DNA of 64,000 nucleotides from Azadirachta indica (GCA_022749755.1 CM040441.1:1988741-2052740), one strand, 5' to 3'. Positions 11,400-23,733 are shown, counted from the stretch's first letter. Notes: generated by a model from the letters alone, not told the origin. Translations and numbers: made by a program.

Positions 11400-13442
11400 G
11401 TAACACAAGTAAGCTTGAGATTCTTAGTTTAAAGACTCTCAACTAGAGGAATTTCCAAACGGATTAGGAAAGCTTGGTAAATTAAGACCTCTGGATGTAG
11501 AACATTGTTCTTGATTGAAAAGAATTCTTCCAATGTAATTCAAAGGTTATCCCAGCTAGAAGAATTATATGTCTTACATTCTTTTGGCTTTGAAGAATGG
11601 GAGGTTAAAGAAATGAGTAAGGCAAGCATCTGTGAGCTTAATGCACTAAATAACTTGGCCATATTATAATTGACAATAGATGAAAAGTCCATCCCTAAGG
11701 ACTTTACTTTCCCCAAATGGCAAAGTATAAGATCAAAATTAAGTCTATCATTTCTTTCAGCAATGACATTCAAAGAGGAAACTTGGCAATCCATGGCAGT
11801 AGTTTAGCTTCACCCACGATTGTCTTTAAAGTACTCTAGCAAGATTTCATATATTTTTACTTTCAAAGATTATCAAATGCATGGTTCATTTAGAAGGGTT
11901 GCAATGAACAACATTTAAGCCTTAAGAATCTTATGTACGTTGAAGTGTATGAATGCCCAAACTTGATGTCTTTTTACAGTATCACTTGCTGGAAGTCTTG
12001 TCCAACTAAGAAACCTCAAAGTGAAAGGTTGCATAATGATGAAGCATATGGTTGAAGAAGAACAATTTGCATTTGTAAGAAAAGTAAATAATAATCATGC
12101 AAATGAAATTTTGCTTCCATGGTTAAGAGAATTAAATCTCGATAGACTACAAAACATCTTGATTTTCATCCAAAAAATTATAAATGTGGAAAACTGTCCC
12201 AGTTTGAGTTTGTTGTTCATTAGTAAAGAATCACTCAGGGTATGTATTTATTCATTTAATTTTTTATTTAAATAATTTTAGTTATCTCATATCATAAATG
12301 AAATTAATAGATTTTAGTTTTTATTCACATAATTTGTAGGTTCTACAATTGGTAAATTGTGACCATTTCTTGGATAAACTATAATTGCAATTATGGTATG
12401 GTTTTAAAAGTTTGAAAGTTTAGAAACTAGCCATAGTGTAGTGAAAGAGGTTTTTAGGTCTGAAGAAGGTTCTGCATATGTTTTAATGATGCAAAATCTC
12501 TTCACTCTAAAATTGTCTTACTATCCTAGTTTGAGACATCGTTTCTCAACCACTCTTACTCAAAACTTTTTGCAATTGAAATAGTTACATATTATCAATT
12601 GTAAACAATTTGAGCAAATTATTGTTGAAGATGATGAAGAGAATAAAATTTCCTCAATGAAGGCATGCTTTCCAAATCTCTCTAATATTCGTATGAAAGG
12701 GTGCCACAACTTAAGAAGTGTGTTTCAAGTCACTTTAGCTCAAAATCTATTTCGTTTGAAAGAGTTCTATATTCAAAATTGTGAATAAATGGAGCAAATC
12801 TTTATTAGAGATTTTGTAGAAGACCAAGACTCATTGGAAGATCATCCTCAAGTAAGATGTTGTTCAAATATCTTGATAATTCTAGTCAGACGGTGCCATA
12901 AATTGAAAAGTTGTTTCATGTCACCATAGCTCAAAATTTGCGAGATCTATTTGTTGAAGATTGGCTAAATTTGGAACAAATCTTTGTTGGAGATGATAAG
13001 TGCAAAGAAATCCACATGCATGTTGAGAAATTATCACTTCCCAATTTACCAAGCCTCATTAACTTCTTTCCCGTGGGTTATCACTTCGTGATTCCATCTT
13101 TATCCTAGTTGATGGTGAGAAATTGTCCCAAGATAAATATAAGATTTTCAGTCAACCAAAACGGAATCATGCATTTGCATGCTAAAAATAAGGGACTTAA
13201 TCACACTTTTATTTATTTAAATGGTTGGCTTTTAAAATTGTATATTGTTAATCATATTAGTTATTTGTATAGAAACCCTAGGAAGACGTTGGACAACGAT
13301 CCAACTTGGAGATTTATTGCATGAAACAAGACAAAATTTGGAAAATGTTGCCACAAAGGGAGAGTATTATGGATTTCTAGCCCTGATAGGCATGCTTCTT
13401 CCTAACGATCTTATGTTACAAATTAGTATGTCTGCACAATGA
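11400..13442 (+). pseudogene. CC-NBS-LRR resistance gene, LRR fragment, copy A
   Basis: Only the leucine-rich repeat part of a plant intracellular immune receptor remains. It starts with 'elpnglgkLgkL' and 'MSKASICELNALNNL', then IPKDFTFPKW, LPWLRELNLDRLQNI, and repeats of the L..L.V..C type such as LMVRNCPKI. This resembles the C-terminal LRRs of RPS5/At4g27190-like proteins. A likely intron lies at about 12,240-12,340. There is no P-loop, kinase-2 or GLPL motif anywhere upstream, because the sequence is cut off by Copia-1 at about 11,395. Several stops and frameshifts interrupt it. The last frame ends at 13,442 after GMLLPNDLMLQISMSAQ. Confidence 0.82.
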
Positions 13443-14225
13443 TGTACATGATTTTTTAATTATTCCAATCGAAGACCATTATATACCTGGTATTAGTTAA
13501 GAAATTCTTAATTTTGATATAAGTACTAGATATATCTTTTTGAATTAAGTGATCTTTAAAAACAAACTCTTGGACAGAAATACCATTAAGAAAAGAAAAA
13601 TGATTGTAATACAAGTAGATACCAAATCCTTTTTTTTGTTGATTTCAAAGGTTTCTTTTTTCTGCTATTAATTCTTACCATCTCAGCTATTGTTTCTTCT
13701 CATAATCGTCAATAATAGCCATCTAAAAAATAGATCATTAGACACACAAACTTAAACTTAAACTTAAACTTAAGCTATTGTTTTAATTCTTCATTTTTGG
13801 AAGCAAACAATAATAAAGATTGTAAGGATTTAGTTTGGCAGTTATTGTGGCTTTTATCAATAGTTTTCTATATATATTTGGAGAAAATGTGTTTTAAAAA
13901 AAAAAGAGAAAAAAGTGATGGCAATAGTTTGGCATACAAAGTGATAAAGAGAAAAAATTAAAAAAAATAGAAAAGATAAAAGATGAAAATAGAGGTAGTG
14001 GTAATAGTAGCATATCTAGAGATGAGAGGGGAAGAAAAGTGGCAATGGACGTGGTAGATTAGGTTCTATATTAATATTTATATTAATGATGAATAGGATA
14101 CCATATTTATTTAAATCCAATAAGTAGAGATAAATTTGTATTTTATCACAATTTAATGGATTAACCAAAGCATGTTCTAATTTGTTATTTGACCAAAGTT
14201 TAGGGATTAAAAATGTTATTATGCT
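13443..14225. other. Non-coding DNA
   Basis: No gene is seen. A short AAACTT hexamer array (about 4 units) lies at 13,748-13,772. It is not the plant telomere repeat. Compared with copy B, 435 bp are absent here at about 13,624. Confidence 0.6.
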
Positions 14226-14527
14226 TTCTTATTAAGGTTGTTTTATAATTATTATAATGTAATTACTAATATAATTTATTAATTTTTAATCTATTATTAT
14301 GATAATATAATCAAAATTATTAATATAAATATTAATATATTATTTAAAAGAATATATATGTCAAAATATTAATTTTTAAAATTTTTATTTTGTCAAAACA
14401 AATAACTTAATTCTTATTTTCAGATATTTTAAAATAAAAGTAAATATATCATTTAAATTTAAATTTTCAGTTAGATTCAAATTTCAATCATATTTAAAGT
14501 TCAAAAAAATAAAATAAAACAAACGCT
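14226..14527. mobile_element. Short TIR element (TAGCG family), copy A
   Basis: This ~300 bp stretch shares its right half (TGTCAAAATATTAATTTT, then TTTTCAGATATTTTAAAATA, then ACAAACGCT) with the 0.7 kb elements at 43,953-44,659 and 52,507-53,218. Its left end AGGTTGTTTTATA resembles their other terminus. It is probably an internally deleted derivative of the same non-autonomous DNA transposon. It is also in copy B at about 39,870-40,172. Confidence 0.5.
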
Positions 14528-16689
14528 GCCTTAATTCTAGACATTGAGATCTATTTAATGGAAAATAGTTGCGAAAATTTCCTTAATTTATTGTGCTAAA
14601 CAAAGCAACTTCTTTGATGACGTTTTGATTTCAAGTCCAGGGTCATTTTCTTTTCTCTCTCAAATTTATCTGTGTTATATATAAAGATCAGCTTAATTCT
14701 TGTTCAAATCATAATGCATATGAAACTTAGATTGAAATTGTGTTTCATAGTGTTTTGGATTTTCAGAAATCTTATTGTAGGATTTCCCTGTGTAATAAAT
14801 GTCCACAGCGTGCACAGACACACGCATTCATGGTACCATGACTGTTGGTTATAACGAGGTTCATCATTATTATTAGCATATTATGTTATGATATAAATTA
14901 TCCCTATTTTAGAAGTACACAGATTTCATATTCATTGAAATTTAAAATTCTAGATGAGGGCCATTCAGGTTCTACACATACATTTCATTAATTTGACCAA
15001 TAACAAGTCCTTAAGAGCTTGAAATTTATAAAGGGGAAGGATTACGGATCTCTCTCTCTGTTTTTTTTTTTTTACACAAAATTTTATATCATTTATGGGC
15101 CGTTAGATCTATACGCAATTAACAATCGAAATTAATTTTTATCATATAATTAATGCACTATAATTAATGTATATATTAGATTAAATTTAAATTGTTAGGT
15201 GTACCTAATTACAATGGTCTATGATGTAAAGATGTGTAAAACTATCTCACATGCGTAACTATATATGACTTTTTATTGCTTACAATATGTGAAACGTAAT
15301 TCGTTCGTTTAATATTATTGTAAATTAAATATAAAGCAATAATTTCTATCTGATAGCAATAATTAAATATAGGCTTCTTACGCTTGTTGCTTGCACAAGT
15401 TTTTGGTCGTCGTACCTGCTCCAAGTAAGACTATAATATAAATTGTAAGAACTTTAAATGTTCCTATCGAAATTATTGAGACAGAGACAGTATGTATTGT
15501 TATCCTATTGGCTTTTTATGTAACGATATTAATGGTATTTGCCTTTATTTAGTTAACAAAAGTTGTTTTAATTTTAAAAATGAGTATCAATGAATTGGTG
15601 GTACCTAGGTCTAACTCTAAAATTTAGGGACCTATTAGTTATTGTCTCATTTTTAAATATGACTTCATTTTTTTCTTACATTCATTTGCCCCTATACTCG
15701 TTCAATAATTATTAATATAAAACATGTGTTTTTCCACTGTTATCTTGTAATGACTTTGATGATTACATCTTTATTAAGAATTATTGAATTATTTCAATTT
15801 TGATCATTTGAAAACGCATATGTATGGTAATTAGGAGCTCAAGTTTTAGTTTCACTCTTATGAAATTTTGGTGGCAACTCCTAATCTTCTTGGATACATA
15901 ATAGATAACTATGTGCTATTATACTGTCCTATTCACATATGGAATTGATAATATGAGCTCGGTATACATACTTCATTTTGACAAATTAAGAACAAAAAGA
16001 CACTAGTCCTTAGAGCATTTCTCTTAATCTTAAAACACTTCTTCTTAGAACAAATTTGCACTCAATAGAGCTAGCATTTAATTTCGTGCAGAATATACAG
16101 AGCCAATTCGTTTATTCTTTTTATTTTCAAGCCAAAGAGAAGAACCAATGTATGTTTTAAGAATATTGTGGTATTTTGATCGCATGAATTTGCTCTTGTT
16201 TTTTAGAATGTAATATTGGGTTTGTATTTGTGGATTTTTGCCTGATACGGTGATTTACAGTACTCGTAATGGAGTGTTTGTGTTTTGTGGTTTTGCTTGC
16301 TCTCTGGATTTTGCATGTAATCGAGTTTATAATGGTGGTTTCAAGATTTTTCTTCTGCTGCATGATCATGATTCAATGGAATTGATCGAACTTGATATAT
16401 AATCAGATTGCAGGTAGAAATAATTACAGATTTCAAATATTCGTTTAATGGTTTCAATTTTTGTTATTACAAAAAAAAAAATACGAGTTACTTAATTCAA
16501 AAGGATATTTTCTTGATCAGTAGACTTGTTGTTTCCACTAAAACCACGACCAAGCTGATACATATAAAATTTCACAAATATCCTTTAATTTGCCTCAAAA
16601 TAAGAAAATCTAGAAATTATTAATATTAACAAATAAATGAGAAAATTAAATCTCACCAGTTGTATATAATTCTTAGCCAACCTACTAGA
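14528..16689. other. Non-coding DNA
   Basis: Only short unsupported reading frames occur. A pyrimidine run lies at 15,046-15,074. About 240 bp (15,471-15,712), flanked by ATTATT on both sides, is missing from copy B. The stretch 16,150-16,400 is less AT-rich and well conserved in B (41,590-41,840) but matches nothing I recognise. Confidence 0.55.
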
Positions 16690-17040
16690 ATTGAGCCAAA
16701 AAAAAAAAATGAAAAACCGAATTGGCCTAGACCATAATTGATGAATTTGATTTGGTTTTCCATAATATTCAATTCAAGTTCAGTTCTAATTCTTAATAAA
16801 CCAATATTTTTTGTGTACTAGTGAAAAACCCAAGCTGAGATAAAAATACTTTTTTAATAATTTAGTATTAAAATAGAAATGTTTTGACAAGGTTACAAAT
16901 AAATTAAAGAGCTAAAAGAAACTTGAAAACCAAATTGAAACTCACAAGTTCCATTCGGTTCATATATGTTCAATTATGATCCAATTTTTATTTATATTCA
17001 GCCCAATTCTAATTCTAAAAGTAAAAAGCTCAAAATTTTT
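16690..17040. repeat. AACCGAA-type dispersed repeat remnant
   Basis: GAAAAACCGAATTGGCC near the left and GTTCCATTCGGTTC / CAGCCCAATTC near the right give a loose inverted arrangement typical of hAT-like plant MITEs. Only the left half is present in copy B, because the assembly gap cuts it. Boundaries are approximate. Confidence 0.4.
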
Positions 17041-17529
17041 TTGTCTTATTTGATTTAGATGAAACTTAGATCAAACTACCTAGCACTACAACCTACTATA
17101 TACATAAACAACCAAAATACAAATAAACTTTGTTGTTGTAATTAATCATAATTTATTATAAGTGATCGACGTGCTTTTATACCACTATTTTGGATTATTT
17201 AAACTACTTTTACACCATTAATTTGGATTATTTAAATTATTGTTGATTAAATTACTCATTACTAGTTTAGTTATAAAATTTTTAATTTAATATTGATTGT
17301 AATAAATGTAACTTAAAATGACTCTCAGTAATTTATGGATTGTACACATAGTTGTATAATATTTCGGAAAACAATTGCCTTCCAATAGATTTTTGATACT
17401 CTATTTAAAAAATTTAGTTGATTACCATTATGAATAATATGAAAAGTATGGTAGAATATTATCATATTTATGAATAATGTAGTTGACCAGAAAGACAAGA
17501 TGAAATAGAATTTTCCTTTTAAAAGAAAT
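17041..17529. other. AT-rich non-coding DNA
   Basis: I see nothing identifiable beyond a short duplication of 'cactattttggattatttaaa' type motifs at about 17,182-17,240. Confidence 0.55.
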
Positions 17530-17790
17530 AAGAACTTTTTAATTTACTTAATGATAATTTATTTAATAAAGACTAACAATTTTACTTCTTAATTAAAAAG
17601 TGATTTAATTTTATTAAATAAGACAACAATTTTACTATTTTTTTAAAAAGTGAATTATTTTTATTTAATAAAAGAAAACGAATTGTTTATTTATTTAAAA
17701 AGTGATTTCTTTTGGTCGGATAAAAAAAATAGTTATACTATTTATTTAGAAAATGATTTTGTTTCATCTTAATAGAACAACTAGTTTGAT
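17530..17790. repeat. Degenerate ~51-bp tandem repeat, 4-5 units
   Basis: The motif AAAAAGTGATTT or a close variant recurs at about 17,595, 17,645, 17,695 and 17,747, each time followed by a TTTATTTAATAAR-type stretch. A weaker fifth unit may precede at about 17,535. The spacing is 50-51 bp. It lies next to the truncated end of Copia-2. Confidence 0.6.
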
Positions 17791-17799
17791 ATTAAAGTT

Positions 17800-20620
17800 G
17801 ATACCTTTTACTTACCACGTCTATTTTTGAAATATCGATATCTTTACAAGCAATTGATATTTAGAGTTTTGTAATAAAGCTAAAAGAATCTTTCTTAGAG
17901 ACCAGTGAAAACGTCTCTTTATAGTTAACACAATCACTTTGAATAAAATCTTTGACAACAGGTCTAACTTTGTATTGTTCAATATTAGTATTTAAGTCAC
18001 GTTTAGCTTTAAAAATCTATTTACACCCAACTCTCTTACAATCTTTAAATATTTCAATAGGATTCCAAACTTCATTATGCTCCATATATTTCAACTCATC
18101 CTTCATAGCATCTATCCATTTAGAAGAATTAGCATATTCAATGGCTTGTGAAAACGTAACTGGATCTTCACTTATTCCTAAGTCAAATTTTGACTCTTGT
18201 AGATATACTACATAATCATCAGAAATAACCTATCTTCTTTATATTTGTGACCTTTTTAATGCTATTTCTTGTGATTTTTTTACTGTACGTTCATTAACAT
18301 TATCTTTATTATAGTCTGTTTGATCATTCATTTGTTGGTCTTACTCATTGTTCATATGTTCAACAATTGGAAGAAGAACAACTTCAGAAGAAGTTGAGGG
18401 TAAAGGAACTTCTACTCTAACTTCTTGAATTTCTACCTTTTGTGGTTCTTTACTCATTAACTTCACCATTCTTAGTGAACCTAGTATTTCCAGTTTCAAT
18501 AATTCTCGTACTATGATTAGGACAATAAAATCTATACTCTTTAGATTTTTCAAGATAACAAATAAAGAAACCACTAGTTGTTATTGAATCCAACGTCTTT
18601 TTATATGGATTATAAATCCTTACTTCTGCTGGGTAACCCCAAATATGAAAATGTCTTAAACTGAGTTTTCTAGTAGTCCACAATTCAAAAGGAGTCTTAA
18701 GAACTACTTTAATAGGAACTCTATTTAACAAATACATGGCATTTTTTAATGCATGCATCGTTAATGAAATGAGTAAAGATGAATTAATTAACATATTCCT
18801 AATCATGTCTAATCAACTATGATTACGCTTTTTGCTATACTATTTTGTTGTGGTGTTCTATCATAGTGTCTTGAGCAAAAAATGCCACGTTTTTTCAAGA
18901 AATTTGCAAATGGGCCTAAATATTATCCGGTTTCATCATTTTTTCCATAAAATTCACCACTTCTATTAAACCTAACAATTTTTACATTTTTATCTAATAT
19001 TTCCTTCAACCTCAGTAATAAATCTCTTGAAGGCATCTACTGATTGAGATTTTTCATTGAACAAATAGATATAACCATAATGTGAAAAGTTATCAATAAA
19101 GGTCATAAAATATTTTTTCTCCTAAAGATGAAACATCAAAAGGCCCACAAATACCAGTATGTATTATTTCAAAAAGTTGTTTGCTTCATGTGCCTTTTTT
19201 CTTTGTGTATTTTGTTTGTTTTTCCTTAATGCAATCCACAAAAATACCAAGATCAGCAAAATCCAAGTCTGGATCGATATAATTCTTTACCAATCTTTCC
19301 AATCTTTCTTTAGAAATGTGACCTAGACATTTATGCCATAAGTAAGTTGAATGTTCATTTACTAAACTACATTTTTGTTCCAACATTATAATGCAAGGTT
19401 AAAAGAATCTTAGCAAAAACATTGTCAAGTTTCAATTTGCATAAACTATCATAAAGTAAACCAGAACCAATAAAATTATTTTATTTAAACAAACTAAAAC
19501 ATTCATTCCCAAATTTAAAAAGTATCTAGCAAAATCTAATTTAGACAAAGAAATTAAATTGCGAGAAATAGAAGGAACATAACATAAAGAGTTTGCAAAA
19601 ATCTAAATAATGTCCAGTATCTAAAATCAAATGATAAGTTCCAATAGCTTCAACTGGAGCTTTAACTCGATTCCCCATAAGAACAAACTTATCATTCACA
19701 TTTGTGATTTGGATCATAAAGAATACCTCCATTGTATTTAAAACATGAATGGTACAACCAAAATTAATCCATCAAGTATTATAAGGAATTTCAGCCAAAT
19801 TTGATTCGAAACATACAAAAGTCATAGACTTACCTTTCTTTTCGAACCATGCCTTACATTTTAGACAATCTTTCTAAAAGTGTCTAGATTTTTCACAGAA
19901 ACGATACTTCAATTTGTTGTATTCCTTTTTGTGGATTTAGGTAGATGAATCACGTACCTCAAGTGGTTCTTGCTTGCCATTTTCATTATTTCTTACAACT
20001 CTATTTCCAGCTCCTTTATTGCTAAAAAGTTAATAGAATGAGTTTTTTTTTTTTCTTAAGTCTCGTTTCTTCCTAAACCAACATATTGTGAAGTTTATTC
20101 GTATTTCGTTTGTCTTTCATAGAGTTATAGCTCATTTGGAACGGACCATAATCAAAAGGTAATAAGTTTATAATAAAATGTACAAGGAGATTCTCATCTA
20201 CATTCATCTCTAAGGACTTAAGTTTTGTTTTCAATGTTTGTCATTTCAATAACATGCTCGTGCATGCTAAGTGAACCATCAAACTTCATGGATGTCAAAT
20301 TACCCATTAATGTCCCAGCAAGTGATTTATCAATAGTTTGAGAACCCTCTTCCACAAATTTCATAAATTCCTTAACATTATCAGTTTTGGGAAGAGTAGA
20401 CTTGATGTTGTTTGCTATACTTATTCGCATAAATATCAATCTAAGCCTGTTTGATCTTTCTCAAGCATCATGCAAAGTTCTTTCCTTATTGCTACTAGCA
20501 TCAGTAATAGCAGCAGGTTTCTCTAATTGAAGTGACAAATCAAGATCCAAAACACTTAAATGGAATTGGATTTATTCATATCCATCAGAAAAATTAAGTC
20601 CATTAAACATTAGAACAAAC
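17800..20620 (-). mobile_element. Copia-2 LTR retrotransposon, degenerate and 3'-truncated
   Basis: Minus-strand order: gag (about 20,600-20,040, with SLAGTLMGNLTSMKFDGS), decayed zinc knuckle (about 19,905-19,835, first Cys lost), protease/pre-integrase (19,790-19,190, with LWHKCLGHISKERLERL), integrase (19,180-18,570, with YLLNRVPIKVVLKTPFELW), then the beginning of reverse transcriptase (about 18,215-17,800, with KWIDAMKDEL). It stops before the RT active site. Catalytic positions are already lost: the protease Asp-Ser-Gly is replaced by NFG in WINFGCT, and an integrase Asp by Gly in HTGICGPFD. It is a different lineage from Copia-1. Confidence 0.87.
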
Positions 20621-21726
20621 GAAGCATGTGAATGAAGAAAAATAGGAATAGGTAGTACAAGAAAAATTTAATGCTTTGTGTTATAAATTAAACATATAAC
20701 ACATATTCAAACATTTAACAGTGGATATATATTGATGTTCTCCTTTGGGAGATATAACGACATAGAAAATAAAGATAAATGATGCTAAATAAGTTTTTCA
20801 ATAATTTGGTAATCACATATACACTAATTAGAAATATTTTGTGTCTTTGGATATGTAAATACAACTAAAAGAGCATATAAATTACCGACAGTTATGTTCA
20901 ATAATTATAAGACTACCAATCAACCTTTGGACGATTTGTAAATGTCTTAAAATTCTGAACTTCAATTTATCCACAAAAAAAAATATCATCATATAACTAT
21001 TGCATCATTTATAAGCATCAATATTCATGCATAATTGACATATTTTACAAATTTGGATTTTATGAAATTCTATAATTTGGCCACTTTGGTGACTAACAAA
21101 TATATCATCATAAATTTATTTATTTATTATTGTTGCACAAATTAAATAAGTTAATAATAGTAATGACAACAAAAGCAAATTCAATTATATTTCATCATAT
21201 ATCATAAGCCTTCTTCGAAAGAGAATTGATTTCATGCATGAACAGTAATTGCATAACAAACTTTTGAATAACAAACAGATTTTTATGTTATCTTAGCAAA
21301 CTTCTATCAATTCTTCAATTATTCCAAATATTCAATAGGCGATATTTTAATATAAACCAATAAATACAAAATAGCGTAAACTTATTGTATAATGTATAAT
21401 ATAAAACTTTGGTCCTTATTCGTAATAATGAATTCCCAAACAATAATTGCAATAAAGAAATCATAAAGGATTCACAAAAAATAACTGCAATCTTGAAATC
21501 ATAAAAATTCACAAACAATAATTACAATTAGGAAATCATAAAAATGGCCATCAAGTAAATAATATCAACTCTATAGTTAAATTCTATAATTATCAATTAG
21601 TACATTCTAAACAATTAAATTAGTGATTATAAATTTGCCATAATAATTCCCAATTAATTTTTAGATTTCATGAATAATAGAAAAAATTAAGAATTTCAAA
21701 TGAAAAATCATGAGTTCTTAAACCTT
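20621..21726. other. Non-coding DNA between Copia-2 gag and primer site
   Basis: AT-rich with short reiterated CACAAACAATAATTGC-like phrases at about 21,436-21,525. It would be the untranslated leader if 21,727-21,738 is the Copia-2 primer site, though at 1.1 kb that leader is long. No protein signature. Confidence 0.45.
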
Positions 21727-21738
21727 CCTTTGATACCA
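21727..21738 (-). other. Candidate primer-binding site of Copia-2
   Basis: On the minus strand this reads TGGTATCAAAGG. It matches the first eight bases of the TGGTATCAGAGC site, complementary to initiator tRNA-Met, that most plant LTR elements use. Its position upstream of the Copia-2 gag fits, but TG/CA LTR ends beside it are not clear. Confidence 0.4.
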
Positions 21739-22160
21739 GTCTAAAATAATCACATGGATTCTAAATCTTAGGATTGTAGAAGTACATGATATTCACAAAA
21801 TAGATTCTTAATAATTGAAAAAATAATAATACATACCTTGAGCCATAAGAGATGCAATCTAATGGAGAATAAATTGATTTCTCCCCTTTAGTCTCTTTTA
21901 AATTACACACAGTATCTTAATTGTACATTGATAGAAAGTGAATACATTGTGTTTTACTTTTAGAAGGAGAGGACTAATTTGTATTTTATTAAAACATCTC
22001 TTAATACTCTTTCATTAAAACACCTTTTAAGTGTTTGTTTACACTAAAATATGTTTAAGAAAATAGTGTTTAACTATCTCTTAACTATTAGCATAATATC
22101 TTACATATCAAAGTAATTAAACACCAAGAAAAAGCTTGATAGAGTGATGTAACTTAGGAC
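21739..22160 (-). repeat. Possible 5' LTR remnant of Copia-2
   Basis: If the primer site is correct, the LTR must lie here on the minus strand. A plausible TG start is TGTAAGATATTATG at about 22,108, but no second LTR is available for comparison and the 3' end is ambiguous. Confidence 0.25.
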
Positions 22161-22828
22161 ATGTCAACAGACAGAGCATCTTTAGCTGCAGTTAATGCAT
22201 GTCGCATGTAGGGATATATCTAAAGTCTTCATCTTGGTGAAGTTATTGTTGTTTACTTATTCCATGTTGTATTGTGGTTGTTTTTGCTTTGCTTTGTGTT
22301 CACTTCTTTTATAACATAATACTGTTATAAACCTTCTAGAGTCAGAATTAGATCATAGCAATATATTTCTATTAATTACATGCAGTTTATTGGAGGTAAT
22401 TAGAAGGATTCGGGTTCTGATGATGAATTAAGTGATGATGCAAATGTATGTGAGTTGAACGAAACAAATGTAAAAATGATGTTGATTCTTTACACTTGGT
22501 GGAGCAGTTATAAGTCTCACAAGATATTTATTTTTTGATGTGATTTAACTCACAAGTCTATTGTCGTCTGAGTCAATATTGGTCTTCTATGCTTTAATTC
22601 TATGAATTTGGTAAGGAATTGTTTTGACTTTTTCACAATGGATAAGCATTTTGTGATCCCGAAATATAGAAAGAACAGTGCTTACATCTTTCTTTTAAAA
22701 GAAAATAATAATTTTCAAAAGTTCCTAGGAATGCTCATTTGTTCCCAGTGGAGACAAACATTATTGCATTACCTTCTAGCATTGCAGACTGCTTACTTAG
22801 CTTTCCCAAATGAATTACAGGAGGTGAA
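22161..22828. other. Unassigned sequence upstream of the kinase fragment
   Basis: A 77-residue frame at 22,602-22,835 has no recognisable domain and ends in TGA just before the kinase homology. ATTACAG at about 22,814-22,820 could be a splice acceptor. No kinase N-lobe, EGF-like or galacturonan-binding sequence is found upstream. Confidence 0.4.
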
Positions 22829-23733
22829 TCAATGAGGTGGTAATTCTATCTCAAATTAACCACAGAAATGTGGTTAAACTATTAGGATGTTGCTTAGAGA
22901 CAGAAGTTCCTCTTGTTGTCTATGAATTCATTCCCAATGGAACTCTCTTTCATTATATACACGATCAAACTGAGGAGTTTCCAATCACATGGGAAATGCG
23001 CTCACACATTGCTGTTGAAATTTCAAGTGCTCTATCATATTTACATTCAGCAGCTTCAATCCCTATTTATCATCGAGACATCAAATCTGCAAACATACTT
23101 TTGGATGATAAGTATCGTGTAAAAGTTTCAGATTTTGGAACTTCAAGATCTATGACGATTGATCAAACATATTTAACTACACAAGTTCAAGGGACTTTCG
23201 GATATTTAGATCCAGAGTATTTTCGGTCAAGTCAATTTACAGAAAAAAGTGATGTATATAGTTTTGGAGTAGTTCTTACTGAACTTTTAACAGGACAAAA
23301 ACCAATTCGTTCAACTACTTGTGAAGAAGATAAAAGTTTAGCAACATATTTTCTTTGTGCAATGAAAGAGAACCGTCTATTTGAGGTGCTTGATTCTCGA
23401 GTTCTCAAGGAAGGAGACAAAGAAGAGATTATGATAGTTGCTAAACTTGCACAAAGATGCTTGAATCTTAATGGGAAGAAGAGACCTACAATGAGAGAAG
23501 TAGCAACTGAATTAATCAAGATCAGAGAAGATTCCATTGTGCCACCAAATTTTGAAGAGATCATTGATTGCGAAGATGTCGACATAATAGGATATAACTT
23601 GGAAACTGGTTCTTCCTCCACCGGGACTGGATCATTTTTTAATGGAACTGCTTGTTTTTCCATTGAAGCAGACTTGTTGATTTCAAAAAATGGTGGTGAT
23701 AAGATAGATGAAGTACTGCCTCTAAATGCATGA
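22829..23733 (+). pseudogene. Wall-associated-kinase-like protein, C-lobe only
   Basis: One uninterrupted frame of about 300 residues encodes the C-terminal part of a WAK-like receptor Ser/Thr kinase. Numbering from the GTG at 22,837: [10 protein letters not shown] near 12-21, HRD at 79-81 (an RD kinase, [12 protein letters not shown]), DFG at 99-101, activation segment [10 protein letters not shown] at 119-128, [17 protein letters not shown] at about 138-154, and [10 protein letters not shown] near 222. Family members normally have an extracellular galacturonan-binding/EGF region, a membrane span and an N-lobe with the Gly-rich loop and the ATP-binding Lys; all are absent here. In the same frame a TGA lies directly upstream at 22,826-22,828, and homology begins at Ile-Asn-Glu-Val (22,829). 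There is no in-frame ATG before the homology. It is a 5'-truncated gene; kinase activity is not expected. The lack of internal stops suggests recent truncation or a missing exon upstream. Confidence 0.85.

Larger units (their letters stand above)
1..16858 (+). repeat. Segmental direct repeat, copy A
   Basis: This segment is repeated in the same orientation at 25,435-42,295. Position 1 aligns with 25,435 and position 16,858 with the last base before the N-gap, so collinearity holds for the whole length. Stretches compared by eye differ by a few percent plus indels. The largest indels are about 435 bp present only in B (38,807-39,241), about 240 bp present only in A (about 15,471-15,712), about 200 bp extra in A near 5,240-5,445, and about 50 bp extra in A near 1,100-1,150. 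The window start cuts copy A, so its true left edge is unknown. It contains a SINE-like element, LINE relic, Copia-1, a nested MITE and NBS-LRR relics. Confidence 0.95.

Noticed and set aside
13748..13772. Interstitial telomere-like repeat (AAACTT)n
   Set aside because: The plant telomere unit is TTTAGGG; this hexamer differs and has only about four units.
17952..18215. 87-codon plus-strand frame
   Set aside because: It is the complement of Copia-2 reverse transcriptase on the minus strand.
17800..20620. Endogenous pararetrovirus sequence
   Set aside because: The order gag, protease, integrase, reverse transcriptase and the pre-integrase LWHKCLGH motif identify a Copia element; no movement or coat protein features are seen in any of the retroelements.
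23232..23663. 143-codon open frame on the minus strand
   Set aside because: It is antisense to the WAK-like kinase frame; its composition is explained by the kinase codons and it has no domain of its own.
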